The notes under the pieces: model-generated
Told to the model about the DNA's origin: nothing
The model's input: only the letters and a program-made list of their open reading frames with translations
Databases searched by the model: none
DNA from: Gammaproteobacteria bacterium
GTDB lineage: Bacteria; Pseudomonadota; Gammaproteobacteria; SZUA-140
Direction: 5' to 3'
Length of the DNA: 47,246 nt
NCBI GenBank assembly: GCA_020847075.1
Contig: JADLCS010000069.1
Location: forward strand, 1-47,246
Made by a program: the position numbers and the translations under genes
Shown: positions 7,442 to 15,157 of the stretch, piece after piece
How positions within the stretch are numbered: position 1 is the stretch's first letter
Layout: every line of letters starts with the position of its first letter

Positions 7442-8578
7442 ATGGTCCGGAAGAATTATGCCCTGAGCGATGCCCGCATCGAGCGCTACGCGGGTTTCGC
7501 CCTCGTCGTCCTGCTGGTGCTGGGGTGCTATTTCGTGCTGCGCCCCTTTCTGTCGGCCGTACTGCTCGCGGCGATCCTGTCCTTCTCCACCTGGCCGCTG
7601 TACCACCGCATCGAGCGGATGCTGCGCGGCCGGCGCAACCTGGCGAGCGGACTCATGGTGACGCTGGTGACCGCCGTACTGATCGTGCCACTGATCCTAG
7701 TCGGCGCCAGCCTGACGGACAATATACGCGCGCTGGTCGAGATGGCGCGCCACCTGCTCTCCGAGGGGTTGCCCGCCCCGCCCGACTGGGTGCATGAAAT
7801 CCCGCTGGCGGGCGCGATGATCCACGAACGCTGGCAGGACATGGCGGGCAGCAGCGCGCGCCTGACCGAGGAGCTGACCCACTATCTCGCGCCGCTGCGC
7901 GACGGGGCCCTGCGCGGCGCCGCGAAGCTCGGCGAGGGCATCATGTATCTCTCGCTCAGCGTGTTCATCTCGTTCTTCATCTACCGCGACAGCGCCGCCC
8001 TGTCCGCGCGCGTGCAGGATCTGCTGTCCCGCGTCGGCGGCGAACGCGGCGCGCGCATGCTCGACATCGCCGGCAAGACCATCAAAAGCGTGATCTACGG
8101 CAGCATCGGCACCGCGGTGGCGCAGGGTTTTCTCGCCGGCGTCGGCATGTTCGTCGCGGGCGTCCCCGGCGCGCTGCTGCTCGGCGCCCTGAGCTGTCTG
8201 CTGGCGCTGATCCCCTTTGGCTCCTCCCTCGCGTGGGGGATATCCGCCATCTGGCTGTTCCAGCAGGGCGAGACGGGGTCGGCGATCTTCCTGATCGCCT
8301 GGGGCGTGCTCGTGGTCGGCACCGTCGACAACTTCCTCAAACCCTATTTCATCAGCAAGGGCAGCAAGCTGCCCTTCATCCTGGTATTCCTGGGCGGGCT
8401 GGGCGGCGTGCTCGCCTTCGGTTTCCTCGGCATCTTCATCGGCCCGACCCTGCTCGCCATCGCCTACAGCATCTTCCAGGAATGGAACCCGCGCAGGGCG
8501 GACGCGAACGACAGCGCCTCCGGGGCGGCCGCGGGGCAAGACGCCAGGGTGGAAGACGGCCGGCGGCGGGAGACCTGA
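7442..8578 (+). CDS. AI-2E transporter family (PerM/YdiK-like) permease
   Basis: Integral membrane protein of 378 residues in the family PF01594, whose members include the AI-2 exporter TqsA, sodium/proton antiporters and uncharacterised permeases. There are two N-terminal spans (about 14-46), a third near 62-86, a long polar region with QDLLSRVGG, and a C-terminal group of spans. These carry the family segment LIPFGSSLAWG near 258-268 and VDNFLKPYFISKGSKLP near 297-313. The start is the ATG at 7442 after a GGGAGGGG ribosome site. A TACAAT hexamer at 7393-7398 could be its -10. The substrate cannot be inferred. The hydrophilic tail of about 25 residues is not conserved. Confidence 0.88.
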   Translation: MVRKNYALSDARIERYAGFALVVLLVLGCYFVLRPFLSAVLLAAILSFSTWPLYHRIERMLRGRRNLASGLMVTLVTAVLIVPLILVGASLTDNIRALVEMARHLLSEGLPAPPDWVHEIPLAGAMIHERWQDMAGSSARLTEELTHYLAPLRDGALRGAAKLGEGIMYLSLSVFISFFIYRDSAALSARVQDLLSRVGGERGARMLDIAGKTIKSVIYGSIGTAVAQGFLAGVGMFVAGVPGALLLGALSCLLALIPFGSSLAWGISAIWLFQQGETGSAIFLIAWGVLVVGTVDNFLKPYFISKGSKLPFILVFLGGLGGVLAFGFLGIFIGPTLLAIAYSIFQEWNPRRADANDSASGAAAGQDARVEDGRRRET

Positions 8579-8617
8579 TCCCCTCGCCGGGCGCCGCGCT
8601 GCCCCGGACGCGCCGCC

Positions 8618-8962
8618 TCAGGATCGAAGATATTCCCGCAGCGCCTGCGCGTTGTTGTATTCCTCGTCGTGCGCGGCGTAGAGCAGTGTCGCGGTATGCC
8701 GGCCGATCGCCTTGCGCAGCTCGGCAACCTGCTCCGGATGACGGTCCAGCTCCTCGAAATAGCGGCGGTGGAACTCCTTCCAGCGTTCCGGCCGATGCCC
8801 GAACCAGCGCCGCAACTCCGCGGAAGGCGCGATCTCCTTGAACCAGTGATCGAGCGCGGCCTTCTCCCGGCTCAGGCCGCGCGGCCACAGGCGATCCACC
8901 AGGATGCGCAGGCCGTCGTCCCCGGCCGGGGTCTCATAGACACGCTTGACCCGTAGCGCCAT
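8618..8962 (-). CDS. DUF488 family protein
   Basis: Cytosolic protein of 114 residues of unknown function. The typical DUF488 sequence is visible: VKRVYETPAGDDGLRILVDRLWPRG at the start, KEIAPSAELRRWFGH in the middle and a TLLYAAHDEEYNNA end. The family is often found near stress or redox genes; here it precedes a DoxX protein by 23 bases on the same strand side. The start at ATG 8962 agrees with the family N-terminus. Function should not be guessed. Confidence 0.88.
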   Translation of the reverse strand: MALRVKRVYETPAGDDGLRILVDRLWPRGLSREKAALDHWFKEIAPSAELRRWFGHRPERWKEFHRRYFEELDRHPEQVAELRKAIGRHTATLLYAAHDEEYNNAQALREYLRS

Positions 8963-8985
8963 GGACGACGGTCAACGGGCGCGGA

Positions 8986-9399
8986 TCACACCCGGCCCGC
9001 TGCCGCCCGGGCGTGTTCGCGCACGTGGTCCAGACTCCAGGACCCGCCTCCCGCGCAGGCGAGATACAGGAACGTGAAACACCACATCACGGCCAGCTCG
9101 CCGCCGTTCAGCAGCGGCCAGAACGCCTGCGGGGCATGGGCGATGAAATAGGCGAAGGCCATCTCGCCCGAGAGCAGGAACGCGACCGGACGCGTGAACA
9201 GACCGAGCAGGATCAGCAGGCCGCCGAACACCTCCAGCGCGCCGGCGATACCGAACATCGAAAAGAGATCGAAGGGCTGATGCGGCGGCGCGGGGAACCC
9301 GAACATCTTCTGGGTGCCGTGCTGCATGAACAGGAATGCGGTCACGATGCGCAGGATGCTCAGCATCCGGGGTTTCCATGCCTCCAGAAAGTTTTCCAT
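8986..9399 (-). CDS. DoxX family membrane protein
   Basis: Four-span inner-membrane protein of 137 residues. Family features are RIVTAFLFMQHGTQKMFGFP near 14-33, GALEVFGGLLILLGLFTRPVA near 51-71, and MAFAYFIAHAPQAFWPLLNGGE near 79-100. DoxX proteins are linked to thiosulfate:quinone oxidoreductase subunits or to redox stress complexes, but this short form has no assigned activity. The start at the ATG at 9399 follows GGAGG with 5-6 bases of spacing; an upstream in-frame start at 9525 is rejected. It forms a minus-strand pair with the DUF488 gene. Confidence 0.9.
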   Translation of the reverse strand: MENFLEAWKPRMLSILRIVTAFLFMQHGTQKMFGFPAPPHQPFDLFSMFGIAGALEVFGGLLILLGLFTRPVAFLLSGEMAFAYFIAHAPQAFWPLLNGGELAVMWCFTFLYLACAGGGSWSLDHVREHARAAAGRV

Positions 9400-9641
9400 C
9401 TCGATCCTCCTTTTTCTGTTCACGCACGGTGAGGCGGAAGATCGGAGGGCATGGAATCCTCCCGCCCGATCCGATGGGACCCGGGCGGGGACCCGCCGAC
9501 GCTCGGGCGGCGCTTCATCTTCCACGCCGCCCGGCCTCTCGCGTCCCCGTCAAATGATACGCCGTTCCCCGGCAAACGAAAGACTCGCCCCCGTACCGTT
9601 CGCAATACCCCTCGATATCGAAGAGGAAAACCGGATCCGCC

Positions 9642-10091
9642 TTACTCCGGGATCTCGACCTCGCCCAGTTTCCCGAGCAGGATGAGCGATTCCTGCCAGC
9701 CGAGATAACAGGCCTCGGGCGGGATGACTCCGGGGATGCCCTCCTGCGTGATGCTCACTTCCGTCCCGACGGAGACCGGCTTCAGACTCACCATCGTCTG
9801 CATCTCGCCGGGCAGGTTCGGGTCGTCGAACCTGTCCGTGTAGCGGAGGCGTTGAGCGGGAATCAGCTCGAGAAACGTCCCGCCGAAGGCGTGGCCCTTG
9901 CCGGTGGTGAAGTTCGTGAACGACATCCTGTAACTGCCGCCGACCCGGGCGTCCATGTGATGGACCCGTCCGGTGAAGCCGTTCGGCGGCAGCCATTTCG
10001 CCATCGCGTCCGCGTCGAGAAACGCCCGGTAGATCCGCTCAGGGGTCGAGCGCAGGACACGGTGCAGGTGTACGGTACTGGTCGTCGTCAT
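9642..10091 (-). CDS. SRPBCC (AHSA1-like) domain protein
   Basis: Small helix-grip-fold protein of 149 residues in the START/AHSA1 group, which binds hydrophobic ligands. Typical features are STVHLHRVLRSTPERIYRAF at the N-terminus, AMAKWLPPNGF near 29-39, RVGGSYRMSF near 49-58, and a C-terminal helix with GWQESLILLGKL. A GGAGG ribosome site is 9 bases before the ATG. No ligand or partner is evident. It is isolated by a 242-base gap downstream and by 89 bases from the cupin gene. Confidence 0.88.
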   Translation of the reverse strand: MTTTSTVHLHRVLRSTPERIYRAFLDADAMAKWLPPNGFTGRVHHMDARVGGSYRMSFTNFTTGKGHAFGGTFLELIPAQRLRYTDRFDDPNLPGEMQTMVSLKPVSVGTEVSITQEGIPGVIPPEACYLGWQESLILLGKLGEVEIPE

Positions 10092-10180
10092 GATGATTGT
10101 CCTCCCGAGAGAGTCCGAATCCTCGCCCCGTCCGGCCGGACATCGTCCGCGCGAGGCGCCTGGCCATCATCGACCTCCGC

Positions 10181-10477
10181 TCAGGGGTCGACTGCGACGA
10201 AGTCATAATGACCGTTCTGGACCAGCAGGTAAACCGACTTCGTCCCGCCGGGATTGGACAGGCGATGGACCACGCCCGGCGCCAGCGTATGCCGCTGCCC
10301 CGGGAGCAGGGTGACGGCGGCGGTTCCGGCCCCGGTCTCCAGCCGGACTTCGCCCTGCAGGCCGAAGACGGTCTCCGTGACACGGGAGTGATAATGCCAG
10401 GGCGACGCCTCCCCCGCCTCCAGCGCGATGGCGGCGACCCGCGCGTCCCCGCGGCGTATCAGGTCCTCGCGGTGCAT
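10181..10477 (-). CDS. Cupin domain protein
   Basis: Single-domain cupin of 98 residues. The metal-binding pattern is complete: His28 and His30 in WHYHS, Glu35 in TETVF, and His71 in GVVHRLSN. This is a 3-His/1-Glu metal site, but small cupins have many functions and no substrate can be named. Its ATG lies inside the last codons of the upstream transglutaminase-like gene (19-base overlap), so the two are translationally coupled. It has no strong ribosome site of its own, in line with coupling. Confidence 0.87.
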   Translation of the reverse strand: MHREDLIRRGDARVAAIALEAGEASPWHYHSRVTETVFGLQGEVRLETGAGTAAVTLLPGQRHTLAPGVVHRLSNPGGTKSVYLLVQNGHYDFVAVDP

Positions 10478-11061
10478 GCGATGAGCGGGAGGTCCGGCGG
10501 AGCGTCCGCGATGTCCTGGTAACCGGTCGCCGATTCGAGCGCCTCAACGACGAGCGACAGGGGTCGGGCCCAGATCTCCCTCAGGTCGGCCTCGCCCTCG
10601 ACGCGCGCCGTGAACGGCAACCGCTCGACGGGCGGCTCGAAGGCCGCGTCGACGCCTGGCCTGTTGCCCCTAGCATCGATGCGGTACCAGCCATGCCGCT
10701 CCAGATAGACCGCATTCAATCCGTGCAGGCAGAACGGCGGACCGCCGCCTTCCACCGAGAGCCTCTGATAGCACAGCCCCGCGGGGAGGCCGTTGGCCCG
10801 CAGCAGGGCCGCCAGCAGATGGCTCTTGGCATAGCAATATCCCGTGCCCTGGATGAGCACCTCGGACGCCCTGCAGGTGACGGGGTTCAGCCGGTGATCC
10901 CCGCTGTGGCGGATCCCGTCGCGCACGAACTCGAAGCACACGCGGGCGATATCGACCGGGTCGCTCAGGCCGGCGCGCAACTCCCGGGCCCGGGCGCTCA
11001 CCCGCGGGTGGTCCCGATCGATATACGGCGAGGTCTCGAGATATTGAAGATATCGATCCAT
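10459..11061 (-). CDS. Transglutaminase-like cysteine protease fold protein
   Basis: Protein of 200 residues with the transglutaminase core. The catalytic triad is visible: Cys76 in GTGYCYAKSHLL, His113 in CLHGLNAVYL and Asp129 in WYRIDARGN. Bacterial members act as proteases, amidases or cross-linking enzymes; no signal peptide is seen, so it is probably cytosolic. The N-terminus (MDRYLQYLETSPYID) matches the start at the ATG at 11061; a longer start at 11118 overlaps the next gene's control region and is not preferred. It overlaps the cupin gene by 19 bases, suggesting a linked function. Confidence 0.88.
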   Translation of the reverse strand: MDRYLQYLETSPYIDRDHPRVSARARELRAGLSDPVDIARVCFEFVRDGIRHSGDHRLNPVTCRASEVLIQGTGYCYAKSHLLAALLRANGLPAGLCYQRLSVEGGGPPFCLHGLNAVYLERHGWYRIDARGNRPGVDAAFEPPVERLPFTARVEGEADLREIWARPLSLVVEALESATGYQDIADAPPDLPLIACTART

Positions 11062-11089
11062 GTCTCGCGCACGTTCAGATGGGTACGGT

Positions 11090-11314
11090 CTACCGGGAAA
11101 GCGGGGACGGGAGGGCATCGGCGGGCGCGCCCGCGTCGCACTTCTTGCATTCCAGCCGCCGCCCCAGCACGCCCGCGCGTCCCTCCCCGGTCAGCACCCA
11201 GGGGCGCACGGTCCAGGGCGGATTGTGGCGCACGTGCTGGAAATGCCCGCAGGCCAGCTCCGCGACCCAGTCGTCGTGCTCGTCGAGGTGAAAACCGGTG
11301 ATGGGCTGCTGCAT
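11090..11314 (-). CDS. DUF3565 family protein
   Basis: Small protein of 74 residues. It matches DUF3565 over nearly its whole length: PITGFHLDEHDDWVAELACGH, then QHVRHNPPW and RPWVLTGEGR, then LECKKCD. Cys22, His24, His27, His30 and the pair Cys56/Cys59 suggest a zinc site (inference). Function is unknown. It is 28 bases upstream of the transglutaminase-like gene on the same strand and is probably cotranscribed with it and the cupin. Confidence 0.88.
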   Translation of the reverse strand: MQQPITGFHLDEHDDWVAELACGHFQHVRHNPPWTVRPWVLTGEGRAGVLGRRLECKKCDAGAPADALPSPLSR

Positions 11315-11436
11315 GTCCTGGTCGACCCGGAGATACCGGGCCGCTATCCGCCCGGGACGATCCTGTCCTGATGAAAATCGGTATTCATGATAACCCGATC
11401 ATCCGCCGGTCCGTCCAGTACGCCGGTGTCTCCGGG

Positions 11437-11457
11437 AAACGTGGTCCGTCCCCTATC
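11437..11457 (-). repeat. Diverged GGGGACAG half element fused to a stop codon
   Basis: On the minus strand the sequence TAGGGGACGGACCACG runs straight out of the stop codon (11453-11455) of the thioredoxin-like lipoprotein gene. It matches the left arm of the CCACGG-type palindromes at 13-15 kb with two or three changes. There is no right arm. It is a degraded half copy, parallel to the one at the tilS stop. Confidence 0.6.
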
Positions 11458-12553
11458 GTCCGGCGAGGTCCGCGACGGCCTCGGCGAGATCCGTGTCATC
11501 CGGACCCACGATACGCTGCAATCGACCCTGGGCATCGATCAAGGCCACGGCGGGAAAACGCCGGATACCAAAGGTACGGAACGCGGCCCCTTCCGTGTCG
11601 ATGGCGAATGGCAACGGCGGCCGGGTTTTCGCCTGATACGTCGATAAATCCTGCGGGGTAGTCCACAGATGGGTAACCACCCCCAGCCATCGCACACGAT
11701 TCTCCTGTGAGAGCTGCGAGACCTCGTTCCGGGCGCGTCGGCACCGTTCGACCGTTTGTGGCTCGATCTCCTGCAGGTAATCCTCGCACCACGTGGATGT
11801 AAACAATAGGGCCCTGGGCGACCCGCTGGCGCCGTACTGCAGAGGCCTATCTGCCCCGTCCGGGCCGGTCAGCGTGATCGGCGGAACGGTGTCGCCGGGT
11901 TTCAAGACCGCTGTACGCTGCGCGGATACGGTCTGGACCGGCACGGACGGCGCTGGACCCGGGCGCAGCACCTCCTGAATCGCCGCATCCAGCGCAGGAC
12001 CGTCCTGAGTGCCTACGAAGGCGACCCGCCCGTTCCGGCCGATCACGACGTGCACGGGGGTTCCCTGCATTCTGAGCCAGGCTCCCAGGCTGCCATCGTC
12101 GATGGCGATCGGCATATGTATTCCCACCTTGGTCGCAAATGCCATGGCCTTGGCGGCGTCATCGCCGACGCCCGCGTTGACGGCGATGACCTGGATGCGG
12201 TCACCGACGGATTCATGGATTTTCTGGAGCTTCGGCATCTGGGCGCGACAGGGGATGCAATAGCTCGCCCAGAGCTTGAGGTAGACGGGCTTCTTGCCGT
12301 AGATCCCGGTCAGGTCGATCAGGCCGCCATCGATCGCCTGCAGCGTAATCGCCGGACCGGGCATACCCACCAACTGGGTAAAACGCGGCTCTTCCGCGAC
12401 ATAGGCGGGATCGCCCGGTGCCGGTTGCCTCTCTTCGGCGCCTGATATCGCCGATGATGCCGCCGTCCCCTGGGCGTGCTCTTCCTTCTGACACGCCATG
12501 CAAAGCAGGGGGATCAGGCACCAGGCAAACAGTCTCACAGGAATCCTCTCCAT
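11453..12553 (-). CDS. Double thioredoxin-fold lipoprotein (TlpA-like)
   Basis: Envelope protein of 366 residues with an N-terminal lipoprotein-like signal (hydrophobic core then LCMAC, lipid Cys21; the -3 Cys is unusual). The first thioredoxin-like domain (about 60-195) has the active-site pair Cys99-Ile-Pro-Cys102 in ASYCIPCRAQMPK and a cis-Pro at GTP166. The second redoxin-like domain (about 215-366) keeps only the first Cys, Cys256 in STWCEDYL, with Cys271 fifteen residues on. It is likely a periplasmic thiol-disulfide reductase or chaperone; the partner is unknown. The start at ATG 12553 begins the signal; upstream in-frame codons are rejected. The stop TAG is part of a repeat half element. 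Confidence 0.82.
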   Translation of the reverse strand: MERIPVRLFAWCLIPLLCMACQKEEHAQGTAASSAISGAEERQPAPGDPAYVAEEPRFTQLVGMPGPAITLQAIDGGLIDLTGIYGKKPVYLKLWASYCIPCRAQMPKLQKIHESVGDRIQVIAVNAGVGDDAAKAMAFATKVGIHMPIAIDDGSLGAWLRMQGTPVHVVIGRNGRVAFVGTQDGPALDAAIQEVLRPGPAPSVPVQTVSAQRTAVLKPGDTVPPITLTGPDGADRPLQYGASGSPRALLFTSTWCEDYLQEIEPQTVERCRRARNEVSQLSQENRVRWLGVVTHLWTTPQDLSTYQAKTRPPLPFAIDTEGAAFRTFGIRRFPAVALIDAQGRLQRIVGPDDTDLAEAVADLAGR

Positions 12554-12758
12554 CTCACCCGGTATCCAGGGATTTTCGACAAGTGTATGCCGATTGTGTG
12601 TGCAGCCGCTATACGCTCGAGGTTCCAGGCATCTTCCCCTTCCCGCCTTCGGGCGCGCAGGGGCAATCCTCATCATTCCTACGGCGAGAGGCCCTCCCGG
12701 TCTGATCCTTAATAAGGGTAATTCGAGGATACCGGCCCCTTTTTGCCCGGTCCGACGG

Positions 12759-13172
12759 TCACGGCCCGGCCACCCGCCCCCGGAGCCTCGCCGCGAGCCA
12801 GGGCGAGACGAAGGTCACCGCCAGCACGACGGGCCAGAGATCGCCGCCACGGAACGTATACGCGTCGAGCAGTATGTCCAGGGATTTGTCCTGCACGAAG
12901 AGCCCGAAGCCGAACTCGAAGGCCAGCGTCAACAGCAGCCAGAACAGGCCCACGAACCACCATCGGCGCGCGCTCATCCGCCCGTACCGGGGCACGGCGA
13001 CGAACGCCACGGCAAAGATGCACAGCGAAAGCATCACCCCGCTGGCCGCAAGCCCCGGAACCTCGCCCATGAGGGGAACGAGCGCCTCTTCCCTCAGCAT
13101 GCCGTTCAGGACGGCGAGCGCCAGGATGAGCCACCAGAATGCCGCCGCCTTTATCCAGAGGGATATCATCAT
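12759..13172 (-). CDS. Four-span membrane protein, unknown
   Basis: Protein of 137 residues with four predicted membrane spans, at about 5-24, 41-60, 70-90 and 108-128. The middle loop PRYGRMSARRWWFVG and the segment FEFGFGLFVQDKSLDILLDAY are the most polar parts. I do not assign a family. The start is ATG 13172 or the adjacent ATG 13169; neither has a recognisable ribosome site. The promoter region contains a GGGGACAG palindrome starting 19 bases upstream, which may have displaced the original 5' sequence. Confidence 0.7.
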   Translation of the reverse strand: MMISLWIKAAAFWWLILALAVLNGMLREEALVPLMGEVPGLAASGVMLSLCIFAVAFVAVPRYGRMSARRWWFVGLFWLLLTLAFEFGFGLFVQDKSLDILLDAYTFRGGDLWPVVLAVTFVSPWLAARLRGRVAGP

Positions 13173-13190
13173 TAAAAATCAGGAAAAACC

Positions 13191-13260
13191 GGGGACAGAC
13201 CACGGTTTCAGAAATCATGAAACCGTGGTCTGTCCCCGATTTCTGGTCTGTCCCCGATTT
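13191..13260. repeat. GGGGACAG palindrome, long type, with extra half arm
   Basis: Perfect inverted repeat with 20-base arms (13191-13210 and 13218-13237) beginning GGGGACAGACCACGG, with loop GAAATCA. A second right half (GGTCTGTCCCC) follows at 13246-13256, within the duplicated context GATTTC. It lies between the divergent membrane-protein and MarR genes, so unlike other copies it does not follow a stop codon. Confidence 0.88.
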
Positions 13261-13402
13261 CTAAGCGTCGCAGCTTTCATCCAGATGGAGGTCATTACCG
13301 CCGTCTCCCGCATCTCATTCGTTCACCCATGCGGACCCTCTGCCCGCCCCGTATCCATCACCCGCCTACCTTAGCAAGGACGTCGCTTGAATCACACCGG
13401 GC

Positions 13403-13430
13403 TTGATTTTGTTTCCATGGAAACTATAAT
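13403..13430 (+). promoter_or_regulatory. marR-type promoter with palindromic operator in the spacer
   Basis: TTGATT (-35, 13403-13408) and TATAAT (-10, 13425-13430) are 16 bases apart. The spacer holds the perfect 14-base palindrome GTTTCCATGGAAAC (13411-13424), just abutting the -10. Such a position would block RNA polymerase when bound, as expected for MarR autoregulation. The predicted transcription start (about 13437) is only about 3 bases before the ATG at 13440, so the mRNA may be nearly leaderless. Confidence 0.7.
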
Positions 13431-13439
13431 GCATCGATC

Positions 13440-13928
13440 ATGGCAAACGGCAAACGCTCCCCTGACAGACGGCCTCCGGCGGATCCGGGCGGACTGGAGT
13501 CACACCTGGGATTCTGGATGCGTTTCGTCTCCAATCATGTCTCCGCGGAGTTCAGGAAGCTCGTGGAATACAATGGCGTTTCCGTTTCGGACTGGGTGGC
13601 ATTGCGCCGGATCTTTGACGACGGGACCTCCAGCGCCCCTTCCCTGATGGCAGACCTGGGGATGACCAAAGGCGCCGTTTCGAAGATCCTCGCCCGGCTG
13701 GAAGAGCGCGGGCTGATCCAGCGCGCCCCGGCGGAGACCGACCGTCGCGCACAGCGGGTCAGTCTCACCCGCGCGGGCAAGACGCTGGTTCCCAGGCTGA
13801 GCGCGCTGGCCGACCGCAACGACGAGCGGTTCTTCGGTCACCTCTCCGCGCAGGAAAGCGAGATGCTGAGCCGTGTCCTCCGGGAAATGGTGCGCATGAA
13901 CAACTGGAAAGATATCCCCGTCGAATGA
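13440..13928 (+). CDS. MarR family transcription regulator
   Basis: Winged-helix repressor of 162 residues. The N-terminal dimer helix (LGFWMRFVSNHVSAEF) is followed by SVSDWVALRRIFDD. The DNA-recognition helix is MTKGAVSKILARLEERGLI, about 78-96, and the wing is AETDRRAQRVSLTRAGKTL, about 101-119. The first 20 residues are basic and Pro-rich and may not be conserved. It is followed after 28 bases by a DUF1398 gene, so both are probably one operon controlled by the palindrome at 13411-13424. The ligand is unknown. If the transcript really starts near 13437, translation begins without a ribosome site; a start at residue 27 (13518) would truncate the dimer helix. Confidence 0.9.
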   Translation: MANGKRSPDRRPPADPGGLESHLGFWMRFVSNHVSAEFRKLVEYNGVSVSDWVALRRIFDDGTSSAPSLMADLGMTKGAVSKILARLEERGLIQRAPAETDRRAQRVSLTRAGKTLVPRLSALADRNDERFFGHLSAQESEMLSRVLREMVRMNNWKDIPVE

Positions 13929-13956
13929 CCGGAACCAACGAATCGAGGTAACGCAC

Positions 13957-14352
13957 ATGACAAGCCCACTGCTCGATACCGCGCAAGACTGCGCGTGGAA
14001 ATCGTATGCCGGAGAAATCTCCTTCGGCGATGTCGTCTCGGCGCTGGCCAGCGCCGGGGCGGAGTCCTACCACGTCGATTATCGCGGGAAAACCACGACC
14101 TACTACGGGAATGACGGACAGGTGGTTTCCCTGGCGCTGAAGGCCCCAGACATCGACATCCCGCGGGACTTCGACAAGGCCGGCATCCAGTCCGCCATCC
14201 GCGGCGCCCAGCGCGGGGAGGTCAAATATCCCGAGTTTCTCCGGCTATCGATGAACGCGGGCTGTGTCGGCTACACCGTCTGGATCACCGGCCGGCACGT
14301 GACCTATTTTGGACGCCAGGGTGAAGAGCATGTGGAGCGGTTTCCAAGTTGA
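13957..14352 (+). CDS. DUF1398 family protein
   Basis: Small protein of 131 residues matching DUF1398 over its length. Features are AQDCAWKSYAGEISFGDVV, GAESYHVDYRGKTTTYYG, AIRGAQRGEVKYPEFL near 82-97, and the C-terminal GCVGYTVWITGRHVTYFGRQGEEHVE. The family includes E. coli YbcV, of unknown function. There is a good ribosome site (GAGG, 8 bases of spacing). It is second in a likely operon with the MarR regulator, which suggests it is the regulated effector, but no activity can be stated. Confidence 0.85.
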   Translation: MTSPLLDTAQDCAWKSYAGEISFGDVVSALASAGAESYHVDYRGKTTTYYGNDGQVVSLALKAPDIDIPRDFDKAGIQSAIRGAQRGEVKYPEFLRLSMNAGCVGYTVWITGRHVTYFGRQGEEHVERFPS

Positions 14353-14448
14353 AGACACATCCACAATTGTCAGGCGGCCCAATACGACGATACGAACTCA
14401 CTGGCGCAGTCCGCCCTCAGCCTCCCTCAAGACATTTCGCGAAAAATC

Positions 14449-14495
14449 GGGGACAGACCACGGTTTCTCGGTTTCAGAAACCGTGGTCTGTCCCC
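14449..14495. repeat. GGGGACAG palindrome, long type
   Basis: Perfect 20-base arms (14449-14468 and 14476-14495), loop CGGTTTC, flanked by TC/GA that extend the pairing by two. It lies between the convergent DUF1398 and VOC genes: 34 bases after the VOC stop and 96 bases after the DUF1398 stop. Confidence 0.88.
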
Positions 14496-14529
14496 GAAAT
14501 CACGAAGCGGCATCGGCGTGAACGGAGCA

Positions 14530-14967
14530 TCAGCCACCGACAGTGGCGCGCAGATATTCCAGCGTCATTTCCTTGGTCATGAGCTCAAGCATGACGCGAT
14601 TCTCTACCCAGAACTCAATGACATTGAAAGAGCCGCGCGAAAGCTCAATGGCCCGCCACCCGTGTCTCCGCCCAAGGGCGAGAATCTCCTCTCTGGTGCG
14701 ATCTACGGAGACCGCGGCATGCGTCGCCACAAAGCCGGATACACCGGAATTATGCCTGAAGTTCGCCTGCCCATCTCCGGTGTCGGGGAACATCTCCGTA
14801 CCGATCGGATACACCTCGATGGCCGTACCATATCGATCCCCCGCCCAGGCGATATACGAATTCCCGTAGGGGCCGAACCGCGTCACCTGCCCGCCGAACA
14901 TCTCCGCCAGAATGTTTGCGACGAACAAGGGATCTTCGGCAGGGATGGATAGGTGATGAATCATCAT
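14530..14967 (-). CDS. VOC (glyoxalase/dioxygenase fold) family protein
   Basis: Protein of 145 residues with the start typical of the vicinal-oxygen-chelate fold (MMIHHLSIPAEDP) and a C-terminal segment FNVIEFWVENRVMLELM, where a metal-binding Glu usually sits. Metal ligands are not certain: candidates are His4 or His5 and Glu130-ish. It is probably a small lyase, isomerase or ligand-binding protein; no substrate is indicated. An AGGAAACG ribosome site precedes the double ATG. It is flanked on both sides by GGGGACAG palindromes (14449 and 14996), forming a repeat-bracketed cassette. Confidence 0.78.
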   Translation of the reverse strand: MMIHHLSIPAEDPLFVANILAEMFGGQVTRFGPYGNSYIAWAGDRYGTAIEVYPIGTEMFPDTGDGQANFRHNSGVSGFVATHAAVSVDRTREEILALGRRHGWRAIELSRGSFNVIEFWVENRVMLELMTKEMTLEYLRATVGG

Positions 14968-14995
14968 TCGTTTCCTGAGACATTAGGAGACATTA

Positions 14996-15042
14996 GGGGA
15001 CAGACCACGGTTTTCTATCCGAGGAAACCGTGGTCTGTCCCC
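14996..15042. repeat. GGGGACAG palindrome, long type
   Basis: Inverted repeat with 18-base perfect arms (14996-15013 and 15025-15042) and a larger central loop. It is preceded by TTA so that TAGGGGACAG is formed, as at the tilS and lipoprotein stops, although here no gene ends at it. It lies 29 bases upstream of the VOC start. Confidence 0.86.
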
Positions 15043-15157
15043 GGTTTTGAAAAAAGTTTAGCACCGCCGCCCGCGGGACCGTCAACGATTCAGCCGGTCG
15101 GTCACTCCAGGGAAACGGTCACGGCGTCAGCGCTTGGAACGTCCACTCCGAAAAATC

